Assembly (NCBI GenBank): GCA_039178835.1 | Contig: JBCDFA010000034.1 | Location: 1-34,459 of the forward strand | Direction of reading: 5' to 3' | DNA: 34,459 nt | Source of the DNA: AL-N1 sp039178835 | GTDB taxonomy: Bacteria; Chloroflexota; Chloroflexia; Chloroflexales; Roseiflexaceae | Shown here: one piece after another, positions 8,501-16,025 of the stretch | Position numbering within the stretch: the first letter of the stretch is position 1 | Layout: every line of letters starts with the position of its first letter | Made by a program: the position numbers and the translations under genes | Notes under the pieces: model-generated | Told to the model about the DNA's origin: nothing | Database searches by the model: none | What the model saw: the letters and a program-made list of their open reading frames with translations, nothing else

Positions 8501-9845
8501 GATTGCTGCACGTGTGACCGATCCACGAGCATTAGACACGATCGAGGTGCTCGAACGTTTGGGTGAAGTCCATTCGCTTATTGGTGAGTATGACATTGCA
8601 TTGCGCCGATTTAATGCAGCTCTTACGTTACTACGTCGTCAGTATGAGCCACCACTCGATACAATCGTACGGTTACATTACCACATTGCACGTGTGTATG
8701 AAAAACGTGCTGATTTTGATAAAGCGTTTGAATGGGTGGAACGGGCGATAGCCATTGGTGGTGACGTAATCAATAGCGAACTTGTTCGCTGTTTACTGTT
8801 GGCAGCTGGGTTACATCAGCGCCAGGGTCGTTATGCTGATGCGCTTGATTGGGGTAAACAAGCCTTAGATGGTGCCGAACAACTTCTGACCCCACGTTAT
8901 CAGGCGGCTGCCTACAAAATTTTAGGCGGTACACATCGTAATCTCGGCAATAATCAACATGCACTTGAGTTGATCAGTCGTGCATTGGATTTATACTCGC
9001 AGGTTGAGGATCTGGATGGATTATCGGATACCTATAACGATCTTGCGAATATTTATTATGAGCTTGGTCGGCTTACAGAAGCACGCTCCCACTACGAATC
9101 TGGCTTTGATACGAAACGGATGATTGGTGATGTGTATGGACAAGCTATGATTGCGAACAATCTTGGGGATCTCTTTCGATTACAGGACCACATTTCCCAG
9201 GCGATTGACCAATATCAGCAGAGTCTCTCTATTTTTGCGCAGCTTGGCTCACTGTATGCAACAGGTGTGCTACATATGAATCTTGGTGCCACGTATCTGC
9301 TCTCGGAAGATCTTGCGACCGCACAGTACCATCTCCGTCGTAGCGCTGACTTGTTTCATCAGGCAAAAGCAGAGGACTTCCTTCCTGAGCTAGAACGCTA
9401 TCTGGCAGAATTACATATACAACAAGATCATCTTGCAGAGGCGCAGCTTGCATGTGAAATATCATTGACAACAGCGGCCCGGCTGGAGGCTCGTACCGAG
9501 GAAGGTGCAACTCGCCGTACATTGAGCCGCATTTTGGCGCTCACTGCTGATTTAGAGGGTGCATGGGAGCAAATCACAACAAGTCTTGCCATTCTACGTG
9601 AGTCTGATAGCCCACACGAAATTGCAAAAACATTGGTGTATTGTGCAACCCTGGCTCCTTTACTGGATTATCAAGTCGACGGCCAAGCTGCACTAAATGA
9701 AGCATTTCCGATCTTAGTCAATATAGGAGCACAACGTGACATTGCTGAGATGCATAATCTGGTGAAATGTTATGGGTATGTGCTTCCAGAAATCGTCCAA
9801 TCCAAACAATCTTCCCCTGGTTTGTCTGATGAACGTGCTGTTTAG
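5553..9845 (+). CDS. Tandem class III nucleotide cyclase / P-loop ATPase / TPR regulatory protein
   Basis: This 1430-residue cytoplasmic protein has no membrane segment. Residues about 77-220 are a first cyclase domain: FADLSGFT with Asp86 and LKFGGDALTAFF with Lys132 and Asp136, but His213 and Leu217 replace the usual Asn/Arg. Residues about 315-475 are a second one: Asn323 replaces the first metal Asp, Asp373 is kept, and VLGRHVNLAARL keeps Asn459 and Arg463. An AAA/STAND-like ATPase follows, with Walker A GDAGTGKT (556-563) and Walker B LMLIVDDLQWAD (691-702). Tetratricopeptide-like helices fill about 950-1390 (for example AYKILGGTHRNLGNNQHALE). The start is GTG with AGGA about 8 bases upstream. 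It likely integrates a signal through the TPRs and ATPase into cyclic nucleotide production or a regulatory switch. The secreted peptidase gene follows after 64 bases, presumably as an operon. Confidence 0.88.
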   Translation: MSNHSSVVQQLKQRLSTHLPPDICAQLGIDGDLSPLLLQDITKHLQTRLTSLATYIPSILVGSQMADPQPHRIQGAYWNGTVLFADLSGFTALSEQLSTLGKQGAEEISGIITRLFDSLITELHRHNGILLKFGGDALTAFFDAEQLGDQHASLACCAALAMQAQMQSFVAVETPVGTFCLRLRIGVHSGRVFAAEVGDQDHIELVVTGQDIHRVALAQEIAVPGEVIISNTTRVLVPTAVVQERHAGFGALDHTLECHLPTPVDYWKWSRSSGDLADVLELIRRIEALQTYLPHGIPARFLDSIESDSVIGEFRRVTVLFSNFFPFSTVLDLVGDDVATATQVLNAYYRRAQHIVHHYGGIVNKVDMAIHGDKFMALFGAPVAYEDTPERAVRAAFELRAMLDEANAEIHSLLAGAKIQSDHPVVLNQRIGINTGMVFAGQIGGEGRREYSVLGRHVNLAARLMAVADAGSIVVSPTTQRATNHFVSLGSLDPVLLKGMSEPTPLAEAIAIDPLPANLRGMVRPSLIGRANELETLVAEGQTALRGNGRVVALVGDAGTGKTRLIEETLHHLVLRSGSRSEHTPAFFPYSIECQSYEQSTPYALFRDLLRQFFHIESLLDSNDQLSQSLQRRITNLVPRMAQFAPLINDILDIPIDETSLILSLSPEQRRDRAQELVTMILLAEAQQQPLMLIVDDLQWADASSLELLNRITQRAHYVALFIVLGYRIDAPLAEVWSHLDHCVRVPIRELPPESSMDLIRELLGSEPVPELVTLLEKAQGNPFFIEEVIREMIESGTLESHDDGWQLVETIDITTIPDSIEDVITARLDRLEERNRELLQTASVIGRRFPYLVLSGVAHHDNLIDRLSQLSQSDLILPDEMEERGEISFSLLAYLFKHALTRDVAYEAILYARRRDIHRRVGEQIEQLYGDRIDDQLAVLAHHYALAEEWDLAFDYHLRAARKAQERYANHEAITLLEPALQIAARVTDPRALDTIEVLERLGEVHSLIGEYDIALRRFNAALTLLRRQYEPPLDTIVRLHYHIARVYEKRADFDKAFEWVERAIAIGGDVINSELVRCLLLAAGLHQRQGRYADALDWGKQALDGAEQLLTPRYQAAAYKILGGTHRNLGNNQHALELISRALDLYSQVEDLDGLSDTYNDLANIYYELGRLTEARSHYESGFDTKRMIGDVYGQAMIANNLGDLFRLQDHISQAIDQYQQSLSIFAQLGSLYATGVLHMNLGATYLLSEDLATAQYHLRRSADLFHQAKAEDFLPELERYLAELHIQQDHLAEAQLACEISLTTAARLEARTEEGATRRTLSRILALTADLEGAWEQITTSLAILRESDSPHEIAKTLVYCATLAPLLDYQVDGQAALNEAFPILVNIGAQRDIAEMHNLVKCYGYVLPEIVQSKQSSPGLSDERAV

Positions 9846-9909
9846 TATCGCTGTTATGTAGACCTGACAGATTATTGCAGTGGTTTCTTTTTGTAGCGAA
9901 GGAGTGGTC

Positions 9910-12900
9910 ATGAAGCTTCAATCGACGGCTTTACACAGACTACAGCTTATTCTTGCGTTTATGTTGCTCTTCACTGTGGTGGGTTTTGCACCAATACCAT
10001 CACAGGATCAATTATTACCCAATGCCCCATCACCTACCATAGCTACCACGATCTCAGAAAGTGAACCTAACGACCTCTACACCGATGCAGATGAACTTGA
10101 CTTTACGAATGGACAAGCTACTGGTGAGGGCATCATTGGCCGTAACACTGATGGTGATTGGTACACATTTACTGTGGTTCCTGGTTCGACGGTGTCCATA
10201 GCACTCACCAATTTGCCGAACGATTATGATGTTGCGCTGGTTGCGGATCTTGATACAACTATTCCTGTAGACGATGGTCAGAACTTAGATAATATAGCTG
10301 ATATTGGACGGATCAACTCCATCGGGCGGATCAACTCCATCGGGCGGATCAACTCCATCGGGCGGATTAACTCCATCGGGCGGATTAACTCGATATCGAC
10401 GAATATTGGTACAAACGATGAGTTGATTGAGGCTTATCTTCCGCTTGGTGGTACATACTACATTCTTGTCTACAGTGCTGATGGAACTTTCGATACCTCA
10501 CAGCAATATCAACTTGATGTGATGATTGAGGAAGGTACATTAGAGGAAGCCGAGATTAAGGCTGAACCTGCAACTGCGTTTGTTGATGTGAATCCTGATC
10601 CATCTGTCGAGACAATCTTCCTTTTTCATGAAGATAGAATGCTGGCACGCTATTCTGATCAAGTTGATACTATTGGTACACTCTCATCAGCCATCAATTC
10701 CAGTGGTTTTCGTGAGGTTGGTAATAGTGTGGTTATTGATTTGGGCCTCGCCCCCAGTATTTCAAATCGGGAAAGACTGAATGACCTTTACACACAGTGG
10801 GATGCAAATCCCGAACAGCCATTATTGGCGAATGAGGTCGCCCAGCAAATCTGGAACATCCTTGATTTTGCGATTACCAACTACTATCCAAACACACAGG
10901 ATCTGGTGTTCGTCGGTGGTGACACTGTTATCCCATTCTATCGGGTACCTGATGAGACAACCATTGCTCCTGAGAGTGACTATTATAATGAACTATCAAA
11001 TCTTTCCGCATTTCCCAGCGATGATATAGATACCAGCCTGGAAGGAAGCCTATTTTACCGCTTTATACAGACAGATAACTTCTATGGGGATCGAGAGCCG
11101 ACTCCTTGGCGTGGTCGTGCGTTGTATTTGCCAGATCTGGGAATGGGTCGTTTGGTTGAAACACCAACGAATATTCTACGCTACATTGATGCCCACACAC
11201 AGACGTTTTCTTCGTCAGACTACGAGGTTCGGGCAGATCAGACAGAGCCTGACCACGCGGGGGCTGCGTTGGTAACAGGTTACGACTTCTTGAGCGATCA
11301 GGCAGAAGCGGTCAGTGAACAATTAGAGGAATTTGGTTTTCAGCCTAATGGGACATTGGGCTTGACCTACACACTTGATGTGCTGAATAACGATATCTGG
11401 GACGCTCAGGATTTTAGTGACATCTGGTTTAGTGGTCAGTTGCCACAGCTTACGGACCTGTACGATGGGCCACAGACCAATTATCATCTCATGTCTATCA
11501 ACAGCCATTTCAGCCACTTTGATGCTATCCCTGCCGATCTGGCTGGCGGGACATTCTTTTCGGAACGGTTGCTTACGCCTACTGTTGAACTCGATCCCAG
11601 ACAATCGTACTTCATTGATTTTATCCCTTCACTTGAAACTGGATCAGCCTCGTTGGTGTATTCAGTTGGCTGTCATGCTGGTCTGAATACGATTAATCAA
11701 GATTTCAACTTATCACAGTTCAGAGCAGATTTCCCGGCTGCAGCTATTAAACAGGCTGGGAATTGGATTGGCAATACAGGTTATGGTTATGGCGACAGCG
11801 ATCTGGTTGGTTATAGTGAGCGGCTATCATTGCTTCTTACACAGGCCCTTGGCCGTGAGATTACTGATGGAGAAGAGTATATTGGTGCTCCTATCGGTGA
11901 GTCACTCACACGTGCCAAACGTGAGTATGTGAAAACAACAGCTCCCAACAGCTTTAGTGCCTTTGATGAAAAAGTTATTCTACAGATGACATTGTATGGT
12001 TTACCCTACACACGTGTGCTGGTACCAAATCCGATCACTCCACAATTTGATGGGTCCTTTGATCCACGCCCAGAGCCAATTCCTGATCCAATTCAGGCAG
12101 AGTTGGAAGAGACACAAGGAACGTTTACGCGACTGATTACTTTCACCAACAGTTTTGAGATCGATGAACGTGATGGTGAGGGAACGCCACAAGTAACCAG
12201 CCTCGTGGAAGATAGCTTTGTCCCTGGTGAGACTCCCCTCACTGGCGAGGTTCAAACACGTATTGGTCAACCGGCCCTCCCCAATCTAACATACGATATG
12301 ACCCTTCAGGCAAATCCAGATGGCGATAACGATGTTATTCCAGAGATTCGTGGTGTAAAACTTGTCGAAGCAACCACACTCCCGATAGTGGATGACTTTA
12401 ATCCGCACGTGACGACGCTTATCACCGATGAAATTTATCTCCAACAGGAAGAAGATCCAGTATTGCCAGGCCCTATCTGGGATGCATGGTTGCCTGACCA
12501 ACCGTATTCGTTCCAGCGTACTGAGCAGCTTACCGCTGAGGGACCTGTGCAGATCGATAAACTTACAGTGATCCCGGCGCAGTTCCGTGCCAGGGATACT
12601 GAATTGGGTGAGCTATGGCGCTACTCAGAAATGGTTTTTGAGGTAAGTTATATTGAGCCATCGACGGCACCTACAGCACTGTTGAATGACACATCTGGAC
12701 CTATTATCGGCAATGTCAATGTTGCACCTGCTACCACCCCAGGTAACGTAAACGTCGCAACGAGTCCTGCGATTCGTATTAGTGCCAACGTCAGTGATGG
12801 TGAGGGGAGTGGTGTCGACGAAGTAAGTGTGACCTATACGAACGATAGTGTAACGTGGCAACGTGCAGTGCTACAAGAAACACAAGATAATCGTTATGAA

Positions 12901-13044
12901 GTCACGATCCCCGAAGCAATGCTGAACCAAGAGACGTATGTCATCATAGAAGCACGTGATGAAAGTGGAAATGTTACAGCAGAGTCGGCAAAAGGAACGC
13001 TTGGGGCTCCTGAACTTAGCTTCTTGCCGTTGATAAACAGGTAA
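9910..13044 (+). CDS. Secreted C25 (gingipain)-like cysteine peptidase with PPC-like domain and GRINSI repeat
   Basis: This 1044-residue exported protein has a signal peptide (LQLILAFMLLFTVVGFAPIP). A PPC-like beta domain follows (about 50-205: SESEPNDLYTDADEL, DGDWYTFTV, YYILVYSADGTFD), interrupted by five GRINSI hexapeptides at 133-162. The peptidase region (about 220-690) shows LVFVGGDTVIPFYRVPDE, PDLGMGRLVETPTNI, NSHFSHFD (His533, His536) and YSVGCHAGLN (Cys588): the His/Cys dyad pattern of clan CD (gingipain, clostripain, caspase). Ig/Fn3-like modules fill the C-terminal third, and the protein ends LSFLPLINR. I start at the ATG with AAGGAG 5 bases upstream rather than the GTG ten codons earlier. 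It should act outside the cell or at its surface. Substrate is unknown, and Arg-specificity is not shown. Confidence 0.85.
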   Translation: MKLQSTALHRLQLILAFMLLFTVVGFAPIPSQDQLLPNAPSPTIATTISESEPNDLYTDADELDFTNGQATGEGIIGRNTDGDWYTFTVVPGSTVSIALTNLPNDYDVALVADLDTTIPVDDGQNLDNIADIGRINSIGRINSIGRINSIGRINSIGRINSISTNIGTNDELIEAYLPLGGTYYILVYSADGTFDTSQQYQLDVMIEEGTLEEAEIKAEPATAFVDVNPDPSVETIFLFHEDRMLARYSDQVDTIGTLSSAINSSGFREVGNSVVIDLGLAPSISNRERLNDLYTQWDANPEQPLLANEVAQQIWNILDFAITNYYPNTQDLVFVGGDTVIPFYRVPDETTIAPESDYYNELSNLSAFPSDDIDTSLEGSLFYRFIQTDNFYGDREPTPWRGRALYLPDLGMGRLVETPTNILRYIDAHTQTFSSSDYEVRADQTEPDHAGAALVTGYDFLSDQAEAVSEQLEEFGFQPNGTLGLTYTLDVLNNDIWDAQDFSDIWFSGQLPQLTDLYDGPQTNYHLMSINSHFSHFDAIPADLAGGTFFSERLLTPTVELDPRQSYFIDFIPSLETGSASLVYSVGCHAGLNTINQDFNLSQFRADFPAAAIKQAGNWIGNTGYGYGDSDLVGYSERLSLLLTQALGREITDGEEYIGAPIGESLTRAKREYVKTTAPNSFSAFDEKVILQMTLYGLPYTRVLVPNPITPQFDGSFDPRPEPIPDPIQAELEETQGTFTRLITFTNSFEIDERDGEGTPQVTSLVEDSFVPGETPLTGEVQTRIGQPALPNLTYDMTLQANPDGDNDVIPEIRGVKLVEATTLPIVDDFNPHVTTLITDEIYLQQEEDPVLPGPIWDAWLPDQPYSFQRTEQLTAEGPVQIDKLTVIPAQFRARDTELGELWRYSEMVFEVSYIEPSTAPTALLNDTSGPIIGNVNVAPATTPGNVNVATSPAIRISANVSDGEGSGVDEVSVTYTNDSVTWQRAVLQETQDNRYEVTIPEAMLNQETYVIIEARDESGNVTAESAKGTLGAPELSFLPLINR
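10306..10395 (+). repeat. Five tandem 18-bp units encoding GRINSI
   Basis: Five in-frame 18-base copies encode Gly-Arg-Ile-Asn-Ser-Ile, starting at 10306, 10324, 10342, 10360 and 10378. Units 2 and 3 are identical. Unit 1 differs by GGA for GGG, unit 4 by ATT for ATC, and unit 5 also ends TCGATA. The near-identity at synonymous positions points to recent expansion by slippage or unequal exchange within a PPC-like domain. Confidence 0.95.
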
Positions 13045-13058
13045 GCTCGTACAGTTAC

Positions 13059-13101
13059 GGGGTCTCTGGAAGTATGGCCACAAACATAATTCCAAGGCCC
13101 C
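13059..13101 (+). terminator. Hairpin after the peptidase gene
   Basis: The arms GGGGTCTCTGGAA and TTCCAAGGCCCC pair over 12 bp with one bulged base and one G-T pair, with an 18-base loop, starting 15 bases after the stop. The T-tract after it is weak (TTGATATCTTC), so it is a probable rather than certain terminator. Confidence 0.45.
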
Positions 13102-13215
13102 TTGATATCTTCTAGTCCATTGGCTATACACGCTCCCAAAATGATATAGTGTCTAATATTACTGTATACAGGATTGTTGTACAAGACGCTTTATATATGA
13201 TATTGGGAGATATGT

Positions 13216-13434
13216 ATGTTGTCTTGGATTGCTGATCAGGAGTTGAGTAATTTGCTTCAAAGATACTACAAAGGCGAAGCCGGTCTATGGGAAGCGATTC
13301 GTGAGCGTGTTGAGATGCAACTACGTCAACGTGGTGTGAGTGTTGTTGCTCGACACATGCGATTCCGTAAAAAAGCTGATGGAAGGTACGAGGTACTTGT
13401 TGAAGATGCACCCGAGTATGCAGTTGATTCATAG
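13216..13434 (+). CDS. Small conserved-looking protein of 72 residues, function unknown
   Basis: This short soluble protein is rich in charged residues and predicted to be mainly helical, with a basic stretch (ARHMRFRKKADGRYEVLVED) and an acidic tail. The helix WEAIRERVEMQLRQRG is amphipathic. I do not recognise a family. It is likely real: the ATG is preceded by GGGAGA at the right distance (13205-13210) and codon use resembles the neighbours. A 10-base perfect palindrome, CTGTATACAG (13162-13171), lies 45 bases upstream of the start. It follows the secreted peptidase by 170 bases and may belong to the same neighbourhood, but the intervening hairpin suggests separate transcription. Confidence 0.7.
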   Translation: MLSWIADQELSNLLQRYYKGEAGLWEAIRERVEMQLRQRGVSVVARHMRFRKKADGRYEVLVEDAPEYAVDS

Positions 13435-13828
13435 ATAGCGACGAGTAAACTAGTACTCTGGTTCTACTCGGTTGTAGGATGTTATTCACCAAGTAGCAGT
13501 AAATACGAGTAATATTTTCATCTAAGATGCTTATGAGTGTCATCATATTTATCGAGTTTGTTGATTGTATCGTGTAATTTCCCTCTTTCTAAATCTGTAT
13601 TGGAGATAGATATTTTTTCCTATATACGATGATGACCCAGCTATGATATCATACATACGTAAATGATAAGCAACCTAGTCAAACTGTCCACGTCTGACAT
13701 GATGCGTCCTCGCAGATGGATTAGAACCAATTGAGCGATAACTCAAGAGGATAACAACTTTCAGTAACCGAATTCCTACTATATTATTACGTAATTGCTA
13801 AATACTTCAATTGGGGTTTCTTTTTGTC
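13435..13828. other. AT-rich intergenic region with small palindromes
   Basis: This 394-base non-coding gap lies before the REC-GGDDF-REC gene. It has a perfect 12-base palindrome, TATGATATCATA (13642-13653), and an inverted repeat TTGAG...CTCAA (13731-13746) close to the coding start; either may be a regulator site. I see no convincing promoter hexamer pair, RNA gene or reading frame. Confidence 0.4.
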
Positions 13829-15247
13829 ATGCAAGATAACACCTGGTCTTACCGTATATGTGTATCGCCATCTGATACACAAAAATCGTATGTTCGTCAA
13901 CAACACATACTCGTTGTCGGTGACGAACTTCACACACGTTGCTTGCTTGAACTCATTTTACACAAAACAGGTTTCAAGGTGTCTTGTGTATTAGATGGTC
14001 AAGACCTTGTACAAGTGGCTCAGGCACGTTTGCCAGATCTCATTATTGTTGATTTGATGATATCGCATATGGCTGTATATGAACTGATTCGTCAGATGCG
14101 TAATGATGCACGGACTGCCCATATTCCGGTGTTAATCTTAACGTCACGAACACATTATCATGACATTATTGTAGGCCTTGAAAATGGCGCTGATGATTTT
14201 ATTTCCAAACCGTTTGTGATGGATGAGCTTATTGCACGTATTCGTAGTCATCTGCGTCGTTTGGCCCGTCAAGTGACAGTCAACCCTCTCTCAGGCTTAC
14301 TTGGCGGCACATTTCTCATCAACGAGTTGCAACAGCGTCTAGATAATCAGCAGACGTTAGCGTTGCTCCATATTGATATTGACAACTTTAAAGTGTTCAA
14401 TGACGTATATGGTTTTTCACGTGGTGATCGTGCTATTTTTATGCTTGCAAAAATTATACAGCAGATAGTACAAGAATACGGCCAAAAAGAAGATTTTATT
14501 GGCCATATTGGTGGTGATGATTTTGCGTTATTAACAGTGCCTGATTGTGTCGACACCATATGCAGTGCTATTATTTCACGCTTTGATCAAGTTGTTCCAA
14601 CCCTTTATGACGACGAGGATTGGCAACGCGGTTACCTCACTGGTGTAGATCGCTTTAGTGTTGTGCGTCGTTTCAACTTATTATCGGTGTCTATTGGGGT
14701 TTCCACTACCAAACACCGCTCCTTCGAATGTAATGAAGAGATGACTCGTATAGCGGCGGAAATGAAGTTGTTTGCCAAATCACAGGGGGGGCGGCAGTAT
14801 GCTGTGGACCAACGTACTACGTCTATTCCCTATGAACCAGATCGACGCAGAGGAGGCGCTTACAAAGTGTTATTGGCTAGCGCCGATCTGACATTTTGTG
14901 CTGCTCTTCAACCACTCCTGCTCAATGAGCACCACACGATGTTGGAAGCCCACTCTATTGAGCATGTGTTTGAGTACATGCAATGTGCTGATAAACCAGA
15001 CATCCTGATTCTTGATTATCAATTGAGCCCTGTTCTCTGGGATCTACCAACCTGTAGCACCGACATATTATTTATGGTCCCGACTATCGTATGTGTGCAC
15101 GATGATAATGAGATTGTAAAGGTACAGGCCACTGGTTTAACCACATACTTGCAACAACCATTCCCCCTCTCTGCCATCACAGCCTATATAGAACACCTGC
15201 TTCAAGAGGATGTAGGTTACCAGCATAGTCGTTCAGTGGGTCTTTAA
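13829..15247 (+). CDS. Response regulator with REC, GGDEF-like (GGDDF) and second degenerate REC domain
   Basis: This 472-residue cytoplasmic regulator starts with a receiver domain: VVGDEL (one of the two acidic residues is Gly), phospho-acceptor in LIIVDLMI (Asp75) and SKPF (Lys127). A diguanylate-cyclase-like domain follows, with IDIDNFKVFNDVYGFSRGD and the signature GGDDF (228-232) instead of GG[DE]EF. The C-terminal domain is a second receiver fold with LILDYQLS (Asp396), but the conserved Lys is Gln (LQQPF). Whether it makes c-di-GMP is therefore doubtful; it may bind GTP or act as a scaffold. I chose the ATG; a TTG six codons upstream is possible, and neither has a good ribosome site. 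No cognate kinase is adjacent. Confidence 0.85.
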   Translation: MQDNTWSYRICVSPSDTQKSYVRQQHILVVGDELHTRCLLELILHKTGFKVSCVLDGQDLVQVAQARLPDLIIVDLMISHMAVYELIRQMRNDARTAHIPVLILTSRTHYHDIIVGLENGADDFISKPFVMDELIARIRSHLRRLARQVTVNPLSGLLGGTFLINELQQRLDNQQTLALLHIDIDNFKVFNDVYGFSRGDRAIFMLAKIIQQIVQEYGQKEDFIGHIGGDDFALLTVPDCVDTICSAIISRFDQVVPTLYDDEDWQRGYLTGVDRFSVVRRFNLLSVSIGVSTTKHRSFECNEEMTRIAAEMKLFAKSQGGRQYAVDQRTTSIPYEPDRRRGGAYKVLLASADLTFCAALQPLLLNEHHTMLEAHSIEHVFEYMQCADKPDILILDYQLSPVLWDLPTCSTDILFMVPTIVCVHDDNEIVKVQATGLTTYLQQPFPLSAITAYIEHLLQEDVGYQHSRSVGL

Positions 15248-15580
15248 TTACTGTTCCCACACCACGTCTTTACTACGTATCGTAAAGTCTATAAACCTAT
15301 GATTTTTGCAGTGAACCCCTGTAGTAAAAGACATTTTGGGCTTGCTAAATGTACTACATATAATCGTTTTCTTGACGTATCGCACATATATTTTCATAAA
15401 AACCATTCTTTTAGACTATTTGTTCTATTTCTTATTTGGCTTTAGGAAGCCTTAAAAAAGACCTGGAAAGTTTGAAAAGCGGTTCTTGGCGTCCTAATCA
15501 GGAAAGGGTCTTGACACGTGCAGTATACTGCGTAGCAAAGAGGTATCCGCATAGACGTACCCATAGGAGGGACTACGGTT
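15248..15580. other. Intergenic region upstream of the HU gene
   Basis: This 333-base non-coding gap contains two possible promoters for the HU gene: TTGACG (15372-15377) with CATAAA 17 bases on, and TTGACA at 15511-15516. A short stem, GGCTT/AAGCC, at 15438-15451 lacks a T-tract. Nothing else stands out. Confidence 0.4.
15511..15538 (+). promoter_or_regulatory. Candidate HU promoter with embedded palindrome
   Basis: Consensus -35 TTGACA (15511-15516) is followed 16 bases later by a poor -10, TAGCAA (15533-15538). The spacer contains a perfect 12-base palindrome, GCAGTATACTGC (15520-15531), placed where a repressor or activator would act. Confidence 0.45.
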
Positions 15581-15871
15581 ATGCAAAAAGGCATGCAAAA
15601 AACCGAATTCATTAAGGCAGTAGCCGAACGTACAGGTATTTCACAAAAGGAAACCAAGCTGGTTGTTGATGCAGCACTTGATGTGATTGCTGAAGCATTG
15701 AAAGATGGCCACAAAGTCACGCTTACCGGTTTCGGAACTTTTGAAGTACGCCAACGCCAGGAACGTGAAGGTGTTAATCCGCAAACACGGGAGAAAATTA
15801 AAATCCCTGCGACCAAGACACCAGGTTTCAGTGCAAGCAGCACGTTAAAGGACGCGGTCAAGGGCGCATAG
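15581..15871 (+). CDS. hup: HU-family histone-like DNA-binding protein
   Basis: This 96-residue nucleoid protein is HU/IHF-like and binds and bends DNA as a dimer. It matches the family along its whole length: FIKAVAERTGISQKETKLVV (N-terminal helices), GHKVTLTGFGTFEVRQRQER (saddle strand with the GFGTF signature), then the DNA-gripping arm VNPQTREKIKIPATKTPGFS and the C-terminal helix STLKDAVK. A four-residue N-terminal extension (MQKG) precedes the usual Met-x-Lys-x-Glu-Phe start; the first ATG is favoured because a perfect AGGAGG lies 10 bases before it. It is monocistronic, with a strong terminator directly after it. Confidence 0.95.
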   Translation: MQKGMQKTEFIKAVAERTGISQKETKLVVDAALDVIAEALKDGHKVTLTGFGTFEVRQRQEREGVNPQTREKIKIPATKTPGFSASSTLKDAVKGA

Positions 15872-15916
15872 TCGCTTTTCGGTTACTGAAGTTCGTTTTA
15901 CGATTGTCGGCTCTGG

Positions 15917-15950
15917 GGGTTAGGAATGTTCCTAACCCTCTTTTGTTTTC
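15917..15950 (+). terminator. Intrinsic terminator of the HU gene
   Basis: GGGTTAGGAA and TTCCTAACCC form a perfect 10-bp stem with a minimal loop, followed by TCTTTTGTTTTC. This is a textbook Rho-independent terminator, 45 bases after the HU stop. Confidence 0.92.
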
Positions 15951-16025
15951 TCTCTGGACATAAGAAACAATATTCATTATAATTCTTTTAATACCCACAA
16001 ATTCCACATTTGTCAGGAGAAACAC

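Noticed and set aside
10306..10395. Possible CRISPR-like or regulatory direct repeat array
   Set aside because: The 18-base units are contiguous, in frame and coding, without spacers.
13124..13546. 140-codon minus-strand frame over the 72-residue gene
   Set aside because: Antisense shadow with no ribosome site; the plus-strand gene has a good one.
15438..15451. GGCTT/AAGCC hairpin as a terminator before HU
   Set aside because: Only 5 bp, and neither strand has a T-run after it.
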